Positions 53,521 to 62,156 of a stretch of DNA of 64,000 nt are shown piece after piece. The stretch is from Desulfovibrio fairfieldensis (lineage in GTDB: Bacteria; Desulfobacterota; Desulfovibrionia; Desulfovibrionales; Desulfovibrionaceae). The DNA lies in the NCBI RefSeq assembly GCF_001553605.1, contig NZ_CP014229.1, positions 1,826,501 through 1,890,500 on the forward strand, in the 5' to 3' direction. Position 1 is the stretch's first letter. Each line of letters opens with the position of its first letter. The notes under the pieces are model-generated. The model saw nothing but the letters and a program-made list of their open reading frames with translations. It was not told where the DNA came from and made no database searches. A program made the position numbers and the translations under genes.

Positions 53521-54407
53521 GTTTTCTCACGCACAACTTCGTCAAATCCGCTGAAACCCAGGTGCAAAGCCTCAGCATGAAGAACCCGTAAATACGTCAG
53601 CAGCGCTGAAGTGCCATACGCATCAAGACTTCGGGACAGAAAATAGGCAATCCGGAAGGTATAAATCTTTGGCTGGCGAGATTTCAGTTTCCAGGAGGAG
53701 AATTGAGCCTGGTTCGCTAAAAGCAGCAAGCGCACAAGGTGGGGAGACTTTTGCATGCGCCCCAGTGCTTCCTTGAGCCAGTCTTCGGCCTCAATTTCAT
53801 CCAGAGGAAGCTGCCGGATGGCTGTAACCAAACGGTGAAAAAGCTCCATCATATCAGGCATCTCAGGCATAACATGAACAACCGGCAAGGAAGCCAGAAG
53901 GCGGATCAGCACGCTTTTCGAACGATTATTTTGCCGCGATCCCCAATTGAAACACCATAAGGTTTCAGGCGTATCCCAACCGAACCGGATTCGGACAGAT
54001 TCCAGATCATTGGCCCCCACCGGCCCACTTTTAATGAGACTTTGAGGTACATTCCAAGCGCGCCTGCTGAGGCTGCCCCGGCCAAACAAAAGCCAACTCA
54101 GCGATACTCCCCATTCATAAAGGAACGCCAAGCCGGCCCCGTCTAGTCCGAAAAAATCTTCCCTGTATCTTTTGAGGAGCGTGGGAATAAAGTCGGTTAC
54201 CTGACTGCTTGAACCGCAGGACTCTATAAGCATGAACTTGACCGCCTTCTGCAGCCGTTCATGTATACCCTGCTCAAAATCACAATAATCAGCGTCAGGA
54301 GCATTCCCCGGCTCAGTATCAAGGCCAAGATAAAATTCCGGCCGACACTTTTGCTCAAGGCAGGAAATCAATATTTTTTTCAGTGTGTCAGAGCCGTTTT
54401 TCATCAT
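53487..54407 (-). CDS. Hypothetical protein, largely helical
   Basis: A 306-residue soluble protein, rich in Leu and Trp, with several helices and a very basic end (REKTWLKTKKKNKA). No domain recognised. It is the first gene of a pair with 52942-53520; the AT-rich half-site motif lies upstream (54418-54440). Confidence 0.5.
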   Translation of the reverse strand: MMKNGSDTLKKILISCLEQKCRPEFYLGLDTEPGNAPDADYCDFEQGIHERLQKAVKFMLIESCGSSSQVTDFIPTLLKRYREDFFGLDGAGLAFLYEWGVSLSWLLFGRGSLSRRAWNVPQSLIKSGPVGANDLESVRIRFGWDTPETLWCFNWGSRQNNRSKSVLIRLLASLPVVHVMPEMPDMMELFHRLVTAIRQLPLDEIEAEDWLKEALGRMQKSPHLVRLLLLANQAQFSSWKLKSRQPKIYTFRIAYFLSRSLDAYGTSALLTYLRVLHAEALHLGFSGFDEVVREKTWLKTKKKNKA

Positions 54408-54417
54408 GTCAGTTTAC

Positions 54418-54440
54418 CTGAAAAATAAATTTTGAAAAGT
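54418..54440 (-). promoter_or_regulatory. AT-rich half-site cluster
   Basis: CTGAAAAATAAATTTTGAAAAG between the stop of 54444-54941 and the start of 53487-54407. Confidence 0.4.
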
Positions 54441-54443
54441 ACG

Positions 54444-54941
54444 CTACCGCCTGAGCATCCCGGCAGCTGCTGCTCGCGCCTGTGCCGATGTGTCCCTCAC
54501 CTTGATGCCTCCAGCACTGTTACCGCCCGATACACCAACATTAGCTGAAATGCTGCCGCCCAAATAGGAAACATTCATGCTCTGATTAAGTTTGTCCACC
54601 GCCTGTTGCGTTGCAAGGCGCGTTGCCACGCACAACGCGCCCAAAAGATCCTCCAGGCTTGGAAGGCCAATATCGGCAAAAAATATCTTTTCCAAATCGG
54701 CAATACAGTTCTTTACGAAATCAAAACCTTCCGGTTGCACCGAATCGTCCAGTTTGTCACGCAGCCTCTGAACTTTTTCCCTGACTCCCGCAGCGGCACC
54801 GGCGCCCGCGCAGGGGTCACAGTTCGGCCAGACGCCCTTCGGCACGGAACCGTCGCCGCAGGCAGGATCCAAGGCCAGTCCCGGCGCCGCGCTTCCCAAC
54901 AGCATGCAGAATGCCAAAGCCATTGCCAATGCCGCTTTCAT
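54444..54941 (-). CDS. Secreted hypothetical protein (possible conjugation protein)
   Basis: A 165-residue protein with a signal peptide (MKAALAMALAFCMLLGSAAP, cleavage near GLALDP). The mature part has a Cys-rich N-terminus (ACGDGSVPKGVWPNCDPC), helical regions with NCIADLEKIF and LCVATRLATQQAVDKLNQ, and an Ala/Gly-rich tail. AGGAGG precedes the start. Similar small periplasmic proteins occur in conjugation gene sets, which is why that role is possible. Confidence 0.55.
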   Translation of the reverse strand: MKAALAMALAFCMLLGSAAPGLALDPACGDGSVPKGVWPNCDPCAGAGAAAGVREKVQRLRDKLDDSVQPEGFDFVKNCIADLEKIFFADIGLPSLEDLLGALCVATRLATQQAVDKLNQSMNVSYLGGSISANVGVSGGNSAGGIKVRDTSAQARAAAAGMLRR

Positions 54942-54945
54942 ACCG

Positions 54946-55398
54946 CTAATCCTCCTTGCTTAGAGCCGCCTTCACCCGCTCAATTCTTTGTTCGTCGAAG
55001 ACTCTGGCAAGCACATTAATGGCTGTTAAATAGCGTATCCGCCACATGTGGGCCCGCCAACAGAGATTATCTTCAGGGATCATGCCGCTCAGTGCGCGTG
55101 CCAAAAAAAGTTGGAGATGGTCCTCGTGCCGCTTGGAAAGGATACGCATGAGGGCAAGCCCGTCCCTGAAGGAGCTGAAGGTAGTAACAACAACAAAGTG
55201 CTTCAAAAAATCTTCTTGGGACAACTGGGATCTGAGGCGGGACAAGAGATAGAAAAGATTTTTTTGTCCGGACAAAAAAACGGAAGAACTCGACACCCAG
55301 TTCTCGGTCTCTTCAACCCTTGAGATGATCCCCCTAATATCCACAGGTAGAGACAGTGGGAGATTCCCCTTTAGGTTGTCAGCAGCGCTCGTATCCAT
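54946..55398 (-). CDS. Hypothetical protein
   Basis: A 150-residue helical, basic protein; GGAG before the start at 55398. No domain recognised. It lies 4 bp before the secreted-protein gene, so they form an operon. Confidence 0.5.
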   Translation of the reverse strand: MDTSAADNLKGNLPLSLPVDIRGIISRVEETENWVSSSSVFLSGQKNLFYLLSRLRSQLSQEDFLKHFVVVTTFSSFRDGLALMRILSKRHEDHLQLFLARALSGMIPEDNLCWRAHMWRIRYLTAINVLARVFDEQRIERVKAALSKED

Positions 55399-55506
55399 GG
55401 CCTTCTCCTAAACTCCTAAAAATTTCTATTGACATACAAATAGCATTAGGTAAACCAATTTTTATAGCGGCAGTTCATCTGACGCGAACTCAGGAGGATC
55501 CTCTTC

Positions 55507-57819
55507 ATGCGCATCCGAAGGCTTTTTCTCTGCGAAAAACCCAAAGTAGGCAGGCAGATTGCCCCTCTTCTCGGCAGTGTGTCTTCCAGGAACGGCTGCC
55601 TTTTTATTTCCAATGGTGATGTCGTCACCTGGACGGCCGGGCATGCGTATGAAAATGCCCCGGCTGTTTTTTACGATAAAAATTTCAAGCCGTGGGCCAG
55701 GGAAAACCTTCCTCTCATTCCTTCTCCCTTTGTTATTTTGCCCAAAAAATCCATGAGCGAACAGCTGGCGGTCATAAAGAAACTGCTTGCCGACACTGAG
55801 ACTGTCGTCAGTGTCGGCGACCCTGACCGTGAGGGGAATCTGCTCATTGATGAAATCCTTGAGCAACTTAAGTGGAACGGCCCAACAAAGCGGATCATGA
55901 TCAAAGGAAATGACGAAAAGTCTCTGATTGCGGCCATAGCCGACGTCAAGGACAATCGGGATTTTGCGACATGGACAAGGGCTGCCCGTCTGCGGAGCCA
56001 GATAGATTGGATCGCGGGTATCAACCATACTGTTGCACTGACGGTCTTCGGCAGAAAACTTGGCATAGATACTCTCATGACAGTTGGCCGCGTTCAGACT
56101 CCACTGCTTTACCTGATTGTTATGCGCAAGAGAGAAATCCAGAATTTTAAGCCAACGACATACATTGTTATGCAGGCGGCCATGGATGCCGGATCTGGAA
56201 AATTTTCTTCCTCCCTCATTGTGGATAAGGACGCTACAGGGGTCGACAGCGAAGGGCGCATCGTCTGTCCCAAGTATGCGTCTTCAGTCAAAGCAGCTTG
56301 TGAAGGGCAATCCGGCGAAGTCATTGCCGTGGAAAAAAAGGGGCAGAAGGGAGATCCCCCATTGCCGCTTTGTTTGAGCTCACTTCAAGAAATGGCAAAC
56401 AAGAAATTCGGACTGGAACCTGAGGCAACACTGGCCATTGCGCAAAAACTCTATGACGATGGCTTCACCACCTACCCGCGCACTGGCTGCCCCTATATTC
56501 CAGAAGGGCAGTTCCCCGAAGCCCCGGAGATCATTTCCGGCCTGGCCGCTTGCAATGAGAGCGGTTTGCAAAAACTTGCCCGGGAGGCAAATCCGAAGCT
56601 CAGAAGCAAGGCATTCGACGACAGTAAAGTCGAAGCACATTATGGTCTTATTCCTACCAGCCAAAAGCCGGACTTTTCCGTAATTGAAGGCATTAACTCT
56701 GAAATCTATAAGCTGATCGCGACATACTACCTTCTCCAGTTTTATCCGCCGGAAGAATATGAAACTCAGAGCATTCTGGTGAAAGTTAATGAGTTCACCT
56801 GGAAGGCCCATGGACGGGTCTGCCTCAAACCTGGCTGGAAAGGGGCATTCAAGGAGGCTGACGACAATGAAAAGGACCAAGGCCTACCCATCGTTCAGAA
56901 AGGACACCAGGTAAAATGCTCAGAGGTTAAAGCAGAGCAAAAGCAAACGACCCCACCACCCTACTTTACGCCGGGCTCAATTATCGGCGTCATGAAGCAG
57001 GCCCACAAATTTGTTACGGATCCCAAGATGCGGGCCACCCTGCGCGGCGTTGAAGGCTTGGGCACTGAGGCTACCCGTGCCGGTATTTATAAATCTCTGA
57101 AGGACCGCGGCTATATTGAGGTTAAGGCCAATAAAATATTGCCCACAGCCCTTGGTGAACAGCTTATAGATTTAGTTCCTCCCGGTATGAAGGATATCGG
57201 GATGACAGCTTTGCTCGAAAACAAGCTGGAACTCGTGTTCAACGGTAAGCTTGAGCCCGGTCCCATTTTCGAAGAGTACGCGAAATCTCTAAAGCCGGCC
57301 ATCGACGCCCTCTTCTCAAGCAATCCCACGCTGTCAGTGACCGTCCAGACATACCCATGCCCGAATAATTGCGGCACTAATCTCAGAAGGGTCAAGAGTA
57401 AAAAGAACGGCAAGATCTTTTGGATCTGTCCGACTGAGGGCTGTGAATACATTGTTGATGATGTCAAAGGCAAACCGGGCAAGCCGCGGCCCAAGGCGGA
57501 AATTTCATCCGAATTTTCCTGCCCGGATTGCGGCAAACCTCTCGTCAGGCGGCAGGGTAATTACGGTTTTTGGTGGAGCTGTTCCGGTTTCAAAGACGGC
57601 TGTAAATTTACCGCCCCCGATGAGAACGGCAAGCCCGGCCCACCGCGGGAGCGGCTTGAAGCGAAAGGCGAATTCAGATGTCCCGAATGCGACAAGCCGC
57701 TAAAATTTATTGAAGGCAAAGACAAACGCCGTTGGCATATCTGTGAAAACGCCAAGAAGCATAAACGGAAAAAAACCAATTTCTACCCGGATAACAATGG
57801 CGTGCCAGTCTTTGATTAA
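55507..57819 (+). CDS. DNA topoisomerase III (TraE/TopB-type)
   Basis: A 770-residue type IA topoisomerase. The TOPRIM domain has Glu10 (FLCEKP) and DPDREG (Asp105, Asp107, Glu109). The catalytic Tyr323 lies in GFTTYPRTGC. The C-terminus carries topoisomerase zinc-ribbon units at about 617-760 (CPNNCG, CPDCGKP, CPECDKP with matching Cys). Such enzymes relax single-stranded DNA and help conjugative plasmids. GGAGG precedes the start. Two downstream genes follow closely. Confidence 0.93.
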   Translation: MRIRRLFLCEKPKVGRQIAPLLGSVSSRNGCLFISNGDVVTWTAGHAYENAPAVFYDKNFKPWARENLPLIPSPFVILPKKSMSEQLAVIKKLLADTETVVSVGDPDREGNLLIDEILEQLKWNGPTKRIMIKGNDEKSLIAAIADVKDNRDFATWTRAARLRSQIDWIAGINHTVALTVFGRKLGIDTLMTVGRVQTPLLYLIVMRKREIQNFKPTTYIVMQAAMDAGSGKFSSSLIVDKDATGVDSEGRIVCPKYASSVKAACEGQSGEVIAVEKKGQKGDPPLPLCLSSLQEMANKKFGLEPEATLAIAQKLYDDGFTTYPRTGCPYIPEGQFPEAPEIISGLAACNESGLQKLAREANPKLRSKAFDDSKVEAHYGLIPTSQKPDFSVIEGINSEIYKLIATYYLLQFYPPEEYETQSILVKVNEFTWKAHGRVCLKPGWKGAFKEADDNEKDQGLPIVQKGHQVKCSEVKAEQKQTTPPPYFTPGSIIGVMKQAHKFVTDPKMRATLRGVEGLGTEATRAGIYKSLKDRGYIEVKANKILPTALGEQLIDLVPPGMKDIGMTALLENKLELVFNGKLEPGPIFEEYAKSLKPAIDALFSSNPTLSVTVQTYPCPNNCGTNLRRVKSKKNGKIFWICPTEGCEYIVDDVKGKPGKPRPKAEISSEFSCPDCGKPLVRRQGNYGFWWSCSGFKDGCKFTAPDENGKPGPPRERLEAKGEFRCPECDKPLKFIEGKDKRRWHICENAKKHKRKKTNFYPDNNGVPVFD

Positions 57820-57854
57820 TGCTATTAGCGTATAAATAGAAATAAGAGGTCTGT

Positions 57855-58331
57855 ATGGGAAGTCCAGCTGACGTCGCCTGCCCTACCTGCCCCAAGTGCG
57901 GCGCACTTTTGAGACTCAAATCCGGGAGCCGGGGCACGTTTTGGAGCTGCAGCAAATACCCTGATTGCGCATTCACCGCGGATGACGTGGAGGGCCAGCC
58001 TCTGCTTAAACAGTGCCCGGAATGTCACAGCTATTTACGCTACGGAGTTAACGCCATCGGGCCGTTCACCGCCTGTTACGTAAAGGAAAAGCATGCTGAT
58101 GGGCAGGTTCACTTTTTCGATAATGAAGGAAATCCACAACAGGGGCTTCCTCCTCTGCCAGAAGCCAAAGGAACGTTTACCTGTCCGGAATGCCGCAATA
58201 ATCTCAAATACTTCAGGGTAAAAAAGGGACCCAACAAGGGGCACATGTGTTTTGGTTGTTTCGAATCTGAAAAGCACAGTGACAACCAGCCTCACTTTTT
58301 TGCCGACAAAGGCGGAGCACCCGTTTTCTAG
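57855..58331 (+). CDS. Topoisomerase-like zinc-ribbon protein
   Basis: A 158-residue protein made mostly of Cys4 ribbons: CPTCPKCG...CSKYPDC (residues 9-38), CPECHSY with later Cys, and CPECRNN...CFGC. It resembles the detached C-terminal repeats of a type IA topoisomerase and lies 35 bp after it. It may bind single-stranded DNA or the topoisomerase; it has no catalytic domain. Confidence 0.7.
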   Translation: MGSPADVACPTCPKCGALLRLKSGSRGTFWSCSKYPDCAFTADDVEGQPLLKQCPECHSYLRYGVNAIGPFTACYVKEKHADGQVHFFDNEGNPQQGLPPLPEAKGTFTCPECRNNLKYFRVKKGPNKGHMCFGCFESEKHSDNQPHFFADKGGAPVF

Positions 58332-58345
58332 CTTCAGGAGGGTCT

Positions 58346-59137
58346 ATGGCTGATATGAAAAATTATCTCGCACAATGGCCACGTGGGGTCATTCGCTCTC
58401 TGTCGGAACTGGAAAGGGGTGGCATAAGCAAGCGCCTGATTCACGCTGCTGTGAAGCAAAATGTCATACAGTCTGTTGGTTATGGGGGTTATGCAAGAGG
58501 AGAGGACCGCCTCTCCTGGCAGCATGGCCTCTATGCCCTTCAGCGCAGTAGTTCCGTAACGACACCATTGTATTTCCTTGGGGGGCTCGCGGCATTTTTT
58601 CTCCACCTTGAGGGTCGCCTTACCGTTTCTCCCACGCCTTATGTCTTTTTTCATGTGGACGAGGACAAACCTTTTCCGCCCTGGTTTAAATGCCTGGCTG
58701 GTTTGTCAATTGAATTAACGGGATCGTCCGCGTCCTTTTCGTGCTACTGCAATCGCTTGCCACTTCATGTGCCAGATACATTCACGACTTTCTGCACTGC
58801 GGAAGGTTTGGCATACCAAGTCTCCTCACCGGAGCGCGCCTTACTGGAAACACAACTTACCCGGAAAAATTTTACTGAGCTTCTGAACTTCATTTTGAAT
58901 ATTGCTCCCCTCAAGGAAAAAATACTGACAAGACTTTTGCAAAGTGCCTTTCCAACTCCGATGCGCCTTCAGTTTCTAAAAAAGCTTGCGGAGAGTCTCG
59001 CCAATAATGGCCGGATCGAACTTTTTGAGAGTTTAAGCAAGTTTTTACCCGGGGAAGATCCACACCGAACTTGGTTTCCGCTACACGGCAGATCGACCAT
59101 GAATATTCAGAATCAGCATGGTGATTTTGTAAAATAA
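58346..59137 (+). CDS. AbiEi-like regulator (type IV antitoxin family)
   Basis: A 263-residue protein. The N-terminal winged-helix segment GVIRSLSELERGGISKRLIH with VGYGGYARGED, then an AbiEi-type C-terminal part (SSPERALLETQ), resembles AbiEi antitoxins. These bind DNA and oppose the AbiEii nucleotidyltransferase toxin. No AbiEii lies next to it; the nucleotidyltransferase-like gene at 38698 is about 20 kb away. AGGAGGG precedes the start. Confidence 0.6.
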   Translation: MADMKNYLAQWPRGVIRSLSELERGGISKRLIHAAVKQNVIQSVGYGGYARGEDRLSWQHGLYALQRSSSVTTPLYFLGGLAAFFLHLEGRLTVSPTPYVFFHVDEDKPFPPWFKCLAGLSIELTGSSASFSCYCNRLPLHVPDTFTTFCTAEGLAYQVSSPERALLETQLTRKNFTELLNFILNIAPLKEKILTRLLQSAFPTPMRLQFLKKLAESLANNGRIELFESLSKFLPGEDPHRTWFPLHGRSTMNIQNQHGDFVK

Positions 59138-59166
59138 AATCTTTCATTTGATTTTTTCTTATTTAT

Positions 59167-59190
59167 ATGAAAAATTTTATGAAAAAATTG
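59167..59190 (+). promoter_or_regulatory. Repeated ATGAAAAAT/ATGAAAAAAT sites
   Basis: Two direct half-sites lie 20-45 bp before the gene at 59210, in line with the backbone motif. Confidence 0.5.
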
Positions 59191-59209
59191 CACGATTGGG
59201 GATAGCAGC

Positions 59210-60340
59210 ATGAAAAAGCGGTTTTTTTCCGAGACGGTCCTGATTGCTTGTGTGATGCTGTCACCAGGAATCCCCTTGGCCGAAGTGTTCGGCCCAGGCG
59301 CCAATGTCGGAGGCGAAGCGAATACGACTCCCGGGGGCATCATCGCCACGGAGGAAGGCGTCGCCAACGCAGCGACATTCACTGTGGAGTGCATCAATAA
59401 GGGTATGGAACAATCTACCAAGAAAATTCTGGCGGCTCTTCAAGGGATACTTGAGGGCATAAAAACGCTCGACGGCGCAAAAATTGAGACATTGCTCGAG
59501 GGACTCAAGCAGCTTGAAGAAGCAAAATACGCTGCCAAGGAAGAGGCCAAAGCCCGGGCCCAAGCAGCCAACTCATGTGAAAACCGCGATGGAGCGGCAG
59601 CTTGGGGGGTGGGCAAAAAGGCTGCCGAAGGGTTCAGGACCGACCTCAATGCGCGCGTTACCGAACTCGAGGACGGCAAGCCGAAAAATTCGCAAGAAGC
59701 GGCCGACATCAATGAATCTCGGGGGTTAGAAGGCCCCATGGAAGATCAGAGCCCCAATGGGGAATGGATTTTCCCTCCTAACGGCCTCATTGCCGACCAG
59801 GACATGGCCAAGGCTGAAGTTCTTGCCCAGCTCGCTGTAAATCCTTTTCCTACGCCGAAAGTACCTGACGGCTTAAAAGGCAGCGTTGCCGGGAAGGATG
59901 CGCTTTACAGGCAGCAAGTGAAAAAAGCCAGGCTTGCCGTGGCCCACGATACAATCAACGACGTCATTGCGTCACATGCTCCGCTGGTGGATGCGGGTGC
60001 CGTACTTGAAGCGCTGAAGAACAGTATGGGGCACTCTAAAACTTCCGTCCCGATGAACGAGCAGGGGCGCACGTCTCTTATGGCCTTTCTCGATGTCTGG
60101 AGTGATGCACGTTTTGGAAATCCTAACTGGTTCCAAGAACTTTTCGACTCGACAGATGAAATAAAAATCCTCAAAGAAATAGCTTTTATGCGTGCTCTTA
60201 GCGTTGAAATGCAGCGCTCTCAATTGAAGTTTGAGATGCGTAACTCACATATGCTTGCAACAATCATTGGCATTTTGGCTGAAAAAGATAATACAGCTAT
60301 TCACCTCAATATTGATACGCCGCGCGCTGCTGGTAGGTAG
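59210..60340 (+). CDS. Secreted conjugation-type protein (TraW-like, tentative)
   Basis: A 376-residue protein with an N-terminal signal peptide (KKRFFSETVLIACVMLS, cleavage near LAEV). The mature protein has GGEANTTPGG, long helices (ILAALQGILEGIKTLDGAKI) and an acidic middle, resembling periplasmic proteins of IncI/type IVB conjugation systems. This is a resemblance, not a domain match. It precedes 60347-62014 by 6 bp. Confidence 0.5.
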   Translation: MKKRFFSETVLIACVMLSPGIPLAEVFGPGANVGGEANTTPGGIIATEEGVANAATFTVECINKGMEQSTKKILAALQGILEGIKTLDGAKIETLLEGLKQLEEAKYAAKEEAKARAQAANSCENRDGAAAWGVGKKAAEGFRTDLNARVTELEDGKPKNSQEAADINESRGLEGPMEDQSPNGEWIFPPNGLIADQDMAKAEVLAQLAVNPFPTPKVPDGLKGSVAGKDALYRQQVKKARLAVAHDTINDVIASHAPLVDAGAVLEALKNSMGHSKTSVPMNEQGRTSLMAFLDVWSDARFGNPNWFQELFDSTDEIKILKEIAFMRALSVEMQRSQLKFEMRNSHMLATIIGILAEKDNTAIHLNIDTPRAAGR

Positions 60341-60346
60341 GTACAC

Positions 60347-62014
60347 ATGGCAACACAGCAAATCCTTAGTTCTGAGGCTTTAAAACGTCTGCGCCAATGG
60401 CAAAATGAAGAGGAAGAATCCGGCAATACCAGCGGATCGGAGTACTTACAGAACCTGATTGAAAAAATAGAAAGAATTAAAACCAGAGTTGATGGCTCCA
60501 CGCTACAACAACTGGACCCTGATGTTGGAGAACAGCTCCGGCAATGGCTCGAAGAGGAAAAAAGCAATCCCAATGCATACGCGCGCTTGCAAGACCTTCT
60601 TCAAAACTTGTCTGAAAATGTGACTGTCATGCACAGTAATGGCGAAGACCCTGATGCAGATCCATTCCGGACAGATATCCCACAAGCGGATCCTGAAGCC
60701 TTCGCTCGGGCAATGGCTGAAGGAGATGGCAATTCGACGTTATGGTTCGGGGATGAAAGTGAGGCATTCAGCCCGCTGATGAATGTGGAGGGCCCTGACA
60801 ATCAGTGGAACGAAGACCCGGAACCGGAGGGAGAGACAGTTGCGAAAAAACCTTCTGAACCGCAGGAGGGCGAGAACCATATTCAACCACCTATCGAAGA
60901 TGGCCCCTTCTCTTCGCAGGTTCCGCGAGCTGACCTTGAAGCCTTCGCCCGGGCCATGGCTAACGAAGAGTCTGATCAGGTGAATGTGTCCTCAATCCCG
61001 TGGGGAAAGCCCCCTGCGGAAGACTCACCAGATGCGCAAGGAGACGTCTCTCAAACTCAACTATCTGCGGAAGATAAAACCTCCTCTCCTCATATTCCGA
61101 GATCTTATATGACGTGCGGACACGAATCTGCCGGCGAGAAAGAGCATGTTGGCGCCGACGAAACCTTCGTAGGGGCACAGCCATCGGCCAGACAGGAAAG
61201 GCCGGTTACGATTTCACCTGGATTAACGCCTGCCCAGAGAGCCGCAACAATGCGGCCGCAAGGCATAAACGAAACCATTTCTCCGTATTCTGCGTCCGCA
61301 GCAATGTTTGGAAATTTTTTTTCCAATATCTGCCATGGAATAAAAGGGCTGTTCAGGCCGGTTCCCAAAGATGTCCCCCTTCGTGAAAACGCCATGTCGG
61401 CACTTTCTCCAATGCCCGAGGATGTCTTTGCACAAAAAATCCAGCAGATGCTGCAGACCTGGAAATTTCGCCGGGCACATTTCGAGCAGGCCTGGGAAGA
61501 CGTGCACAATAATCAGTTCGAGATTGAGGCCTGCATCAGCCGGATCCGTGAAAATCCGCTTGTTTTACGCGCGATGGACGATATCCGCGCCGCCGGCGGA
61601 GATGAAGTTGAGCAGATCCGGAGTGAACTGGCCAAAAGTATGGGAGACAAGTTCAGCGAATACGCTACATCGCTTAGGCACGATGTGGATGATCTCCGTC
61701 AAAATATGCAGCAATTCCAAAAGAACGCAAGAATCGCTGTAGAAGCGAGCGGGAAAGAGCCGCTTGACAGATTCGCGTGTCCGGAAGCCCTTGAAAAAAG
61801 TTTCGATACATTTTTCAACGATGTTTTGGACAAACCAGAATTGAAGCTGATTGCTGATGACCATGGTGAAAGCCTTTATGACAAGGCGAGTAAACTTGTC
61901 CAGAACATCAAGAATGCTTTCTCAGCGTTGAAGCAACGGTTTATGAGTCTTCTTCCGCACCACGAAAGTGGCGAAACAGAAGTCCAGGAAAAGCGTGCTC
62001 CGCAGCAACAATGA
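60347..62014 (+). CDS. Large hydrophilic protein with repeated motif
   Basis: A 555-residue acidic protein without signal peptide. A motif near residues 105-125 and again near 188-208 reads 'P-x-A-D-x-E-A-F-A-R-A-M-A' (PQADPEAFARAMAEGD, PRADLEAFARAMANEE), each followed by an S-x-x-W-G/F-G stretch; a weaker third version may follow at IPRSYMTCG. The C-terminal third (340-540) is a long coiled-coil-like helix region. It could be a secreted substrate or scaffold of the transfer system. Unrecognised. Confidence 0.5.
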   Translation: MATQQILSSEALKRLRQWQNEEEESGNTSGSEYLQNLIEKIERIKTRVDGSTLQQLDPDVGEQLRQWLEEEKSNPNAYARLQDLLQNLSENVTVMHSNGEDPDADPFRTDIPQADPEAFARAMAEGDGNSTLWFGDESEAFSPLMNVEGPDNQWNEDPEPEGETVAKKPSEPQEGENHIQPPIEDGPFSSQVPRADLEAFARAMANEESDQVNVSSIPWGKPPAEDSPDAQGDVSQTQLSAEDKTSSPHIPRSYMTCGHESAGEKEHVGADETFVGAQPSARQERPVTISPGLTPAQRAATMRPQGINETISPYSASAAMFGNFFSNICHGIKGLFRPVPKDVPLRENAMSALSPMPEDVFAQKIQQMLQTWKFRRAHFEQAWEDVHNNQFEIEACISRIRENPLVLRAMDDIRAAGGDEVEQIRSELAKSMGDKFSEYATSLRHDVDDLRQNMQQFQKNARIAVEASGKEPLDRFACPEALEKSFDTFFNDVLDKPELKLIADDHGESLYDKASKLVQNIKNAFSALKQRFMSLLPHHESGETEVQEKRAPQQQ

Positions 62015-62089
62015 GTAAGGTACTCCGGGCCAACGATATTCGCGTGGATGACCATAGCGCATACGTTCTGATGTGGCGTGAAACTTGTG

Positions 62090-62150
62090 TTGACAATTTT
62101 TCAATTTTTCAATAATTCTGACATTGAAAAATACAATTTTTCAATTTTAA
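62090..62150 (+). promoter_or_regulatory. Promoter overlapped by four ATTTTTCAAT/ATTGAAAAAT sites
   Basis: TTGACA (62090-62095), 17 bp, TAATTC (62113-62118). The spacer holds two copies of TTTTTCAA, and ATTGAAAAAT plus ATTTTTCAAT follow. A repressor bound there would block the promoter. Confidence 0.65.
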
Positions 62151-62156
62151 GAGAAC

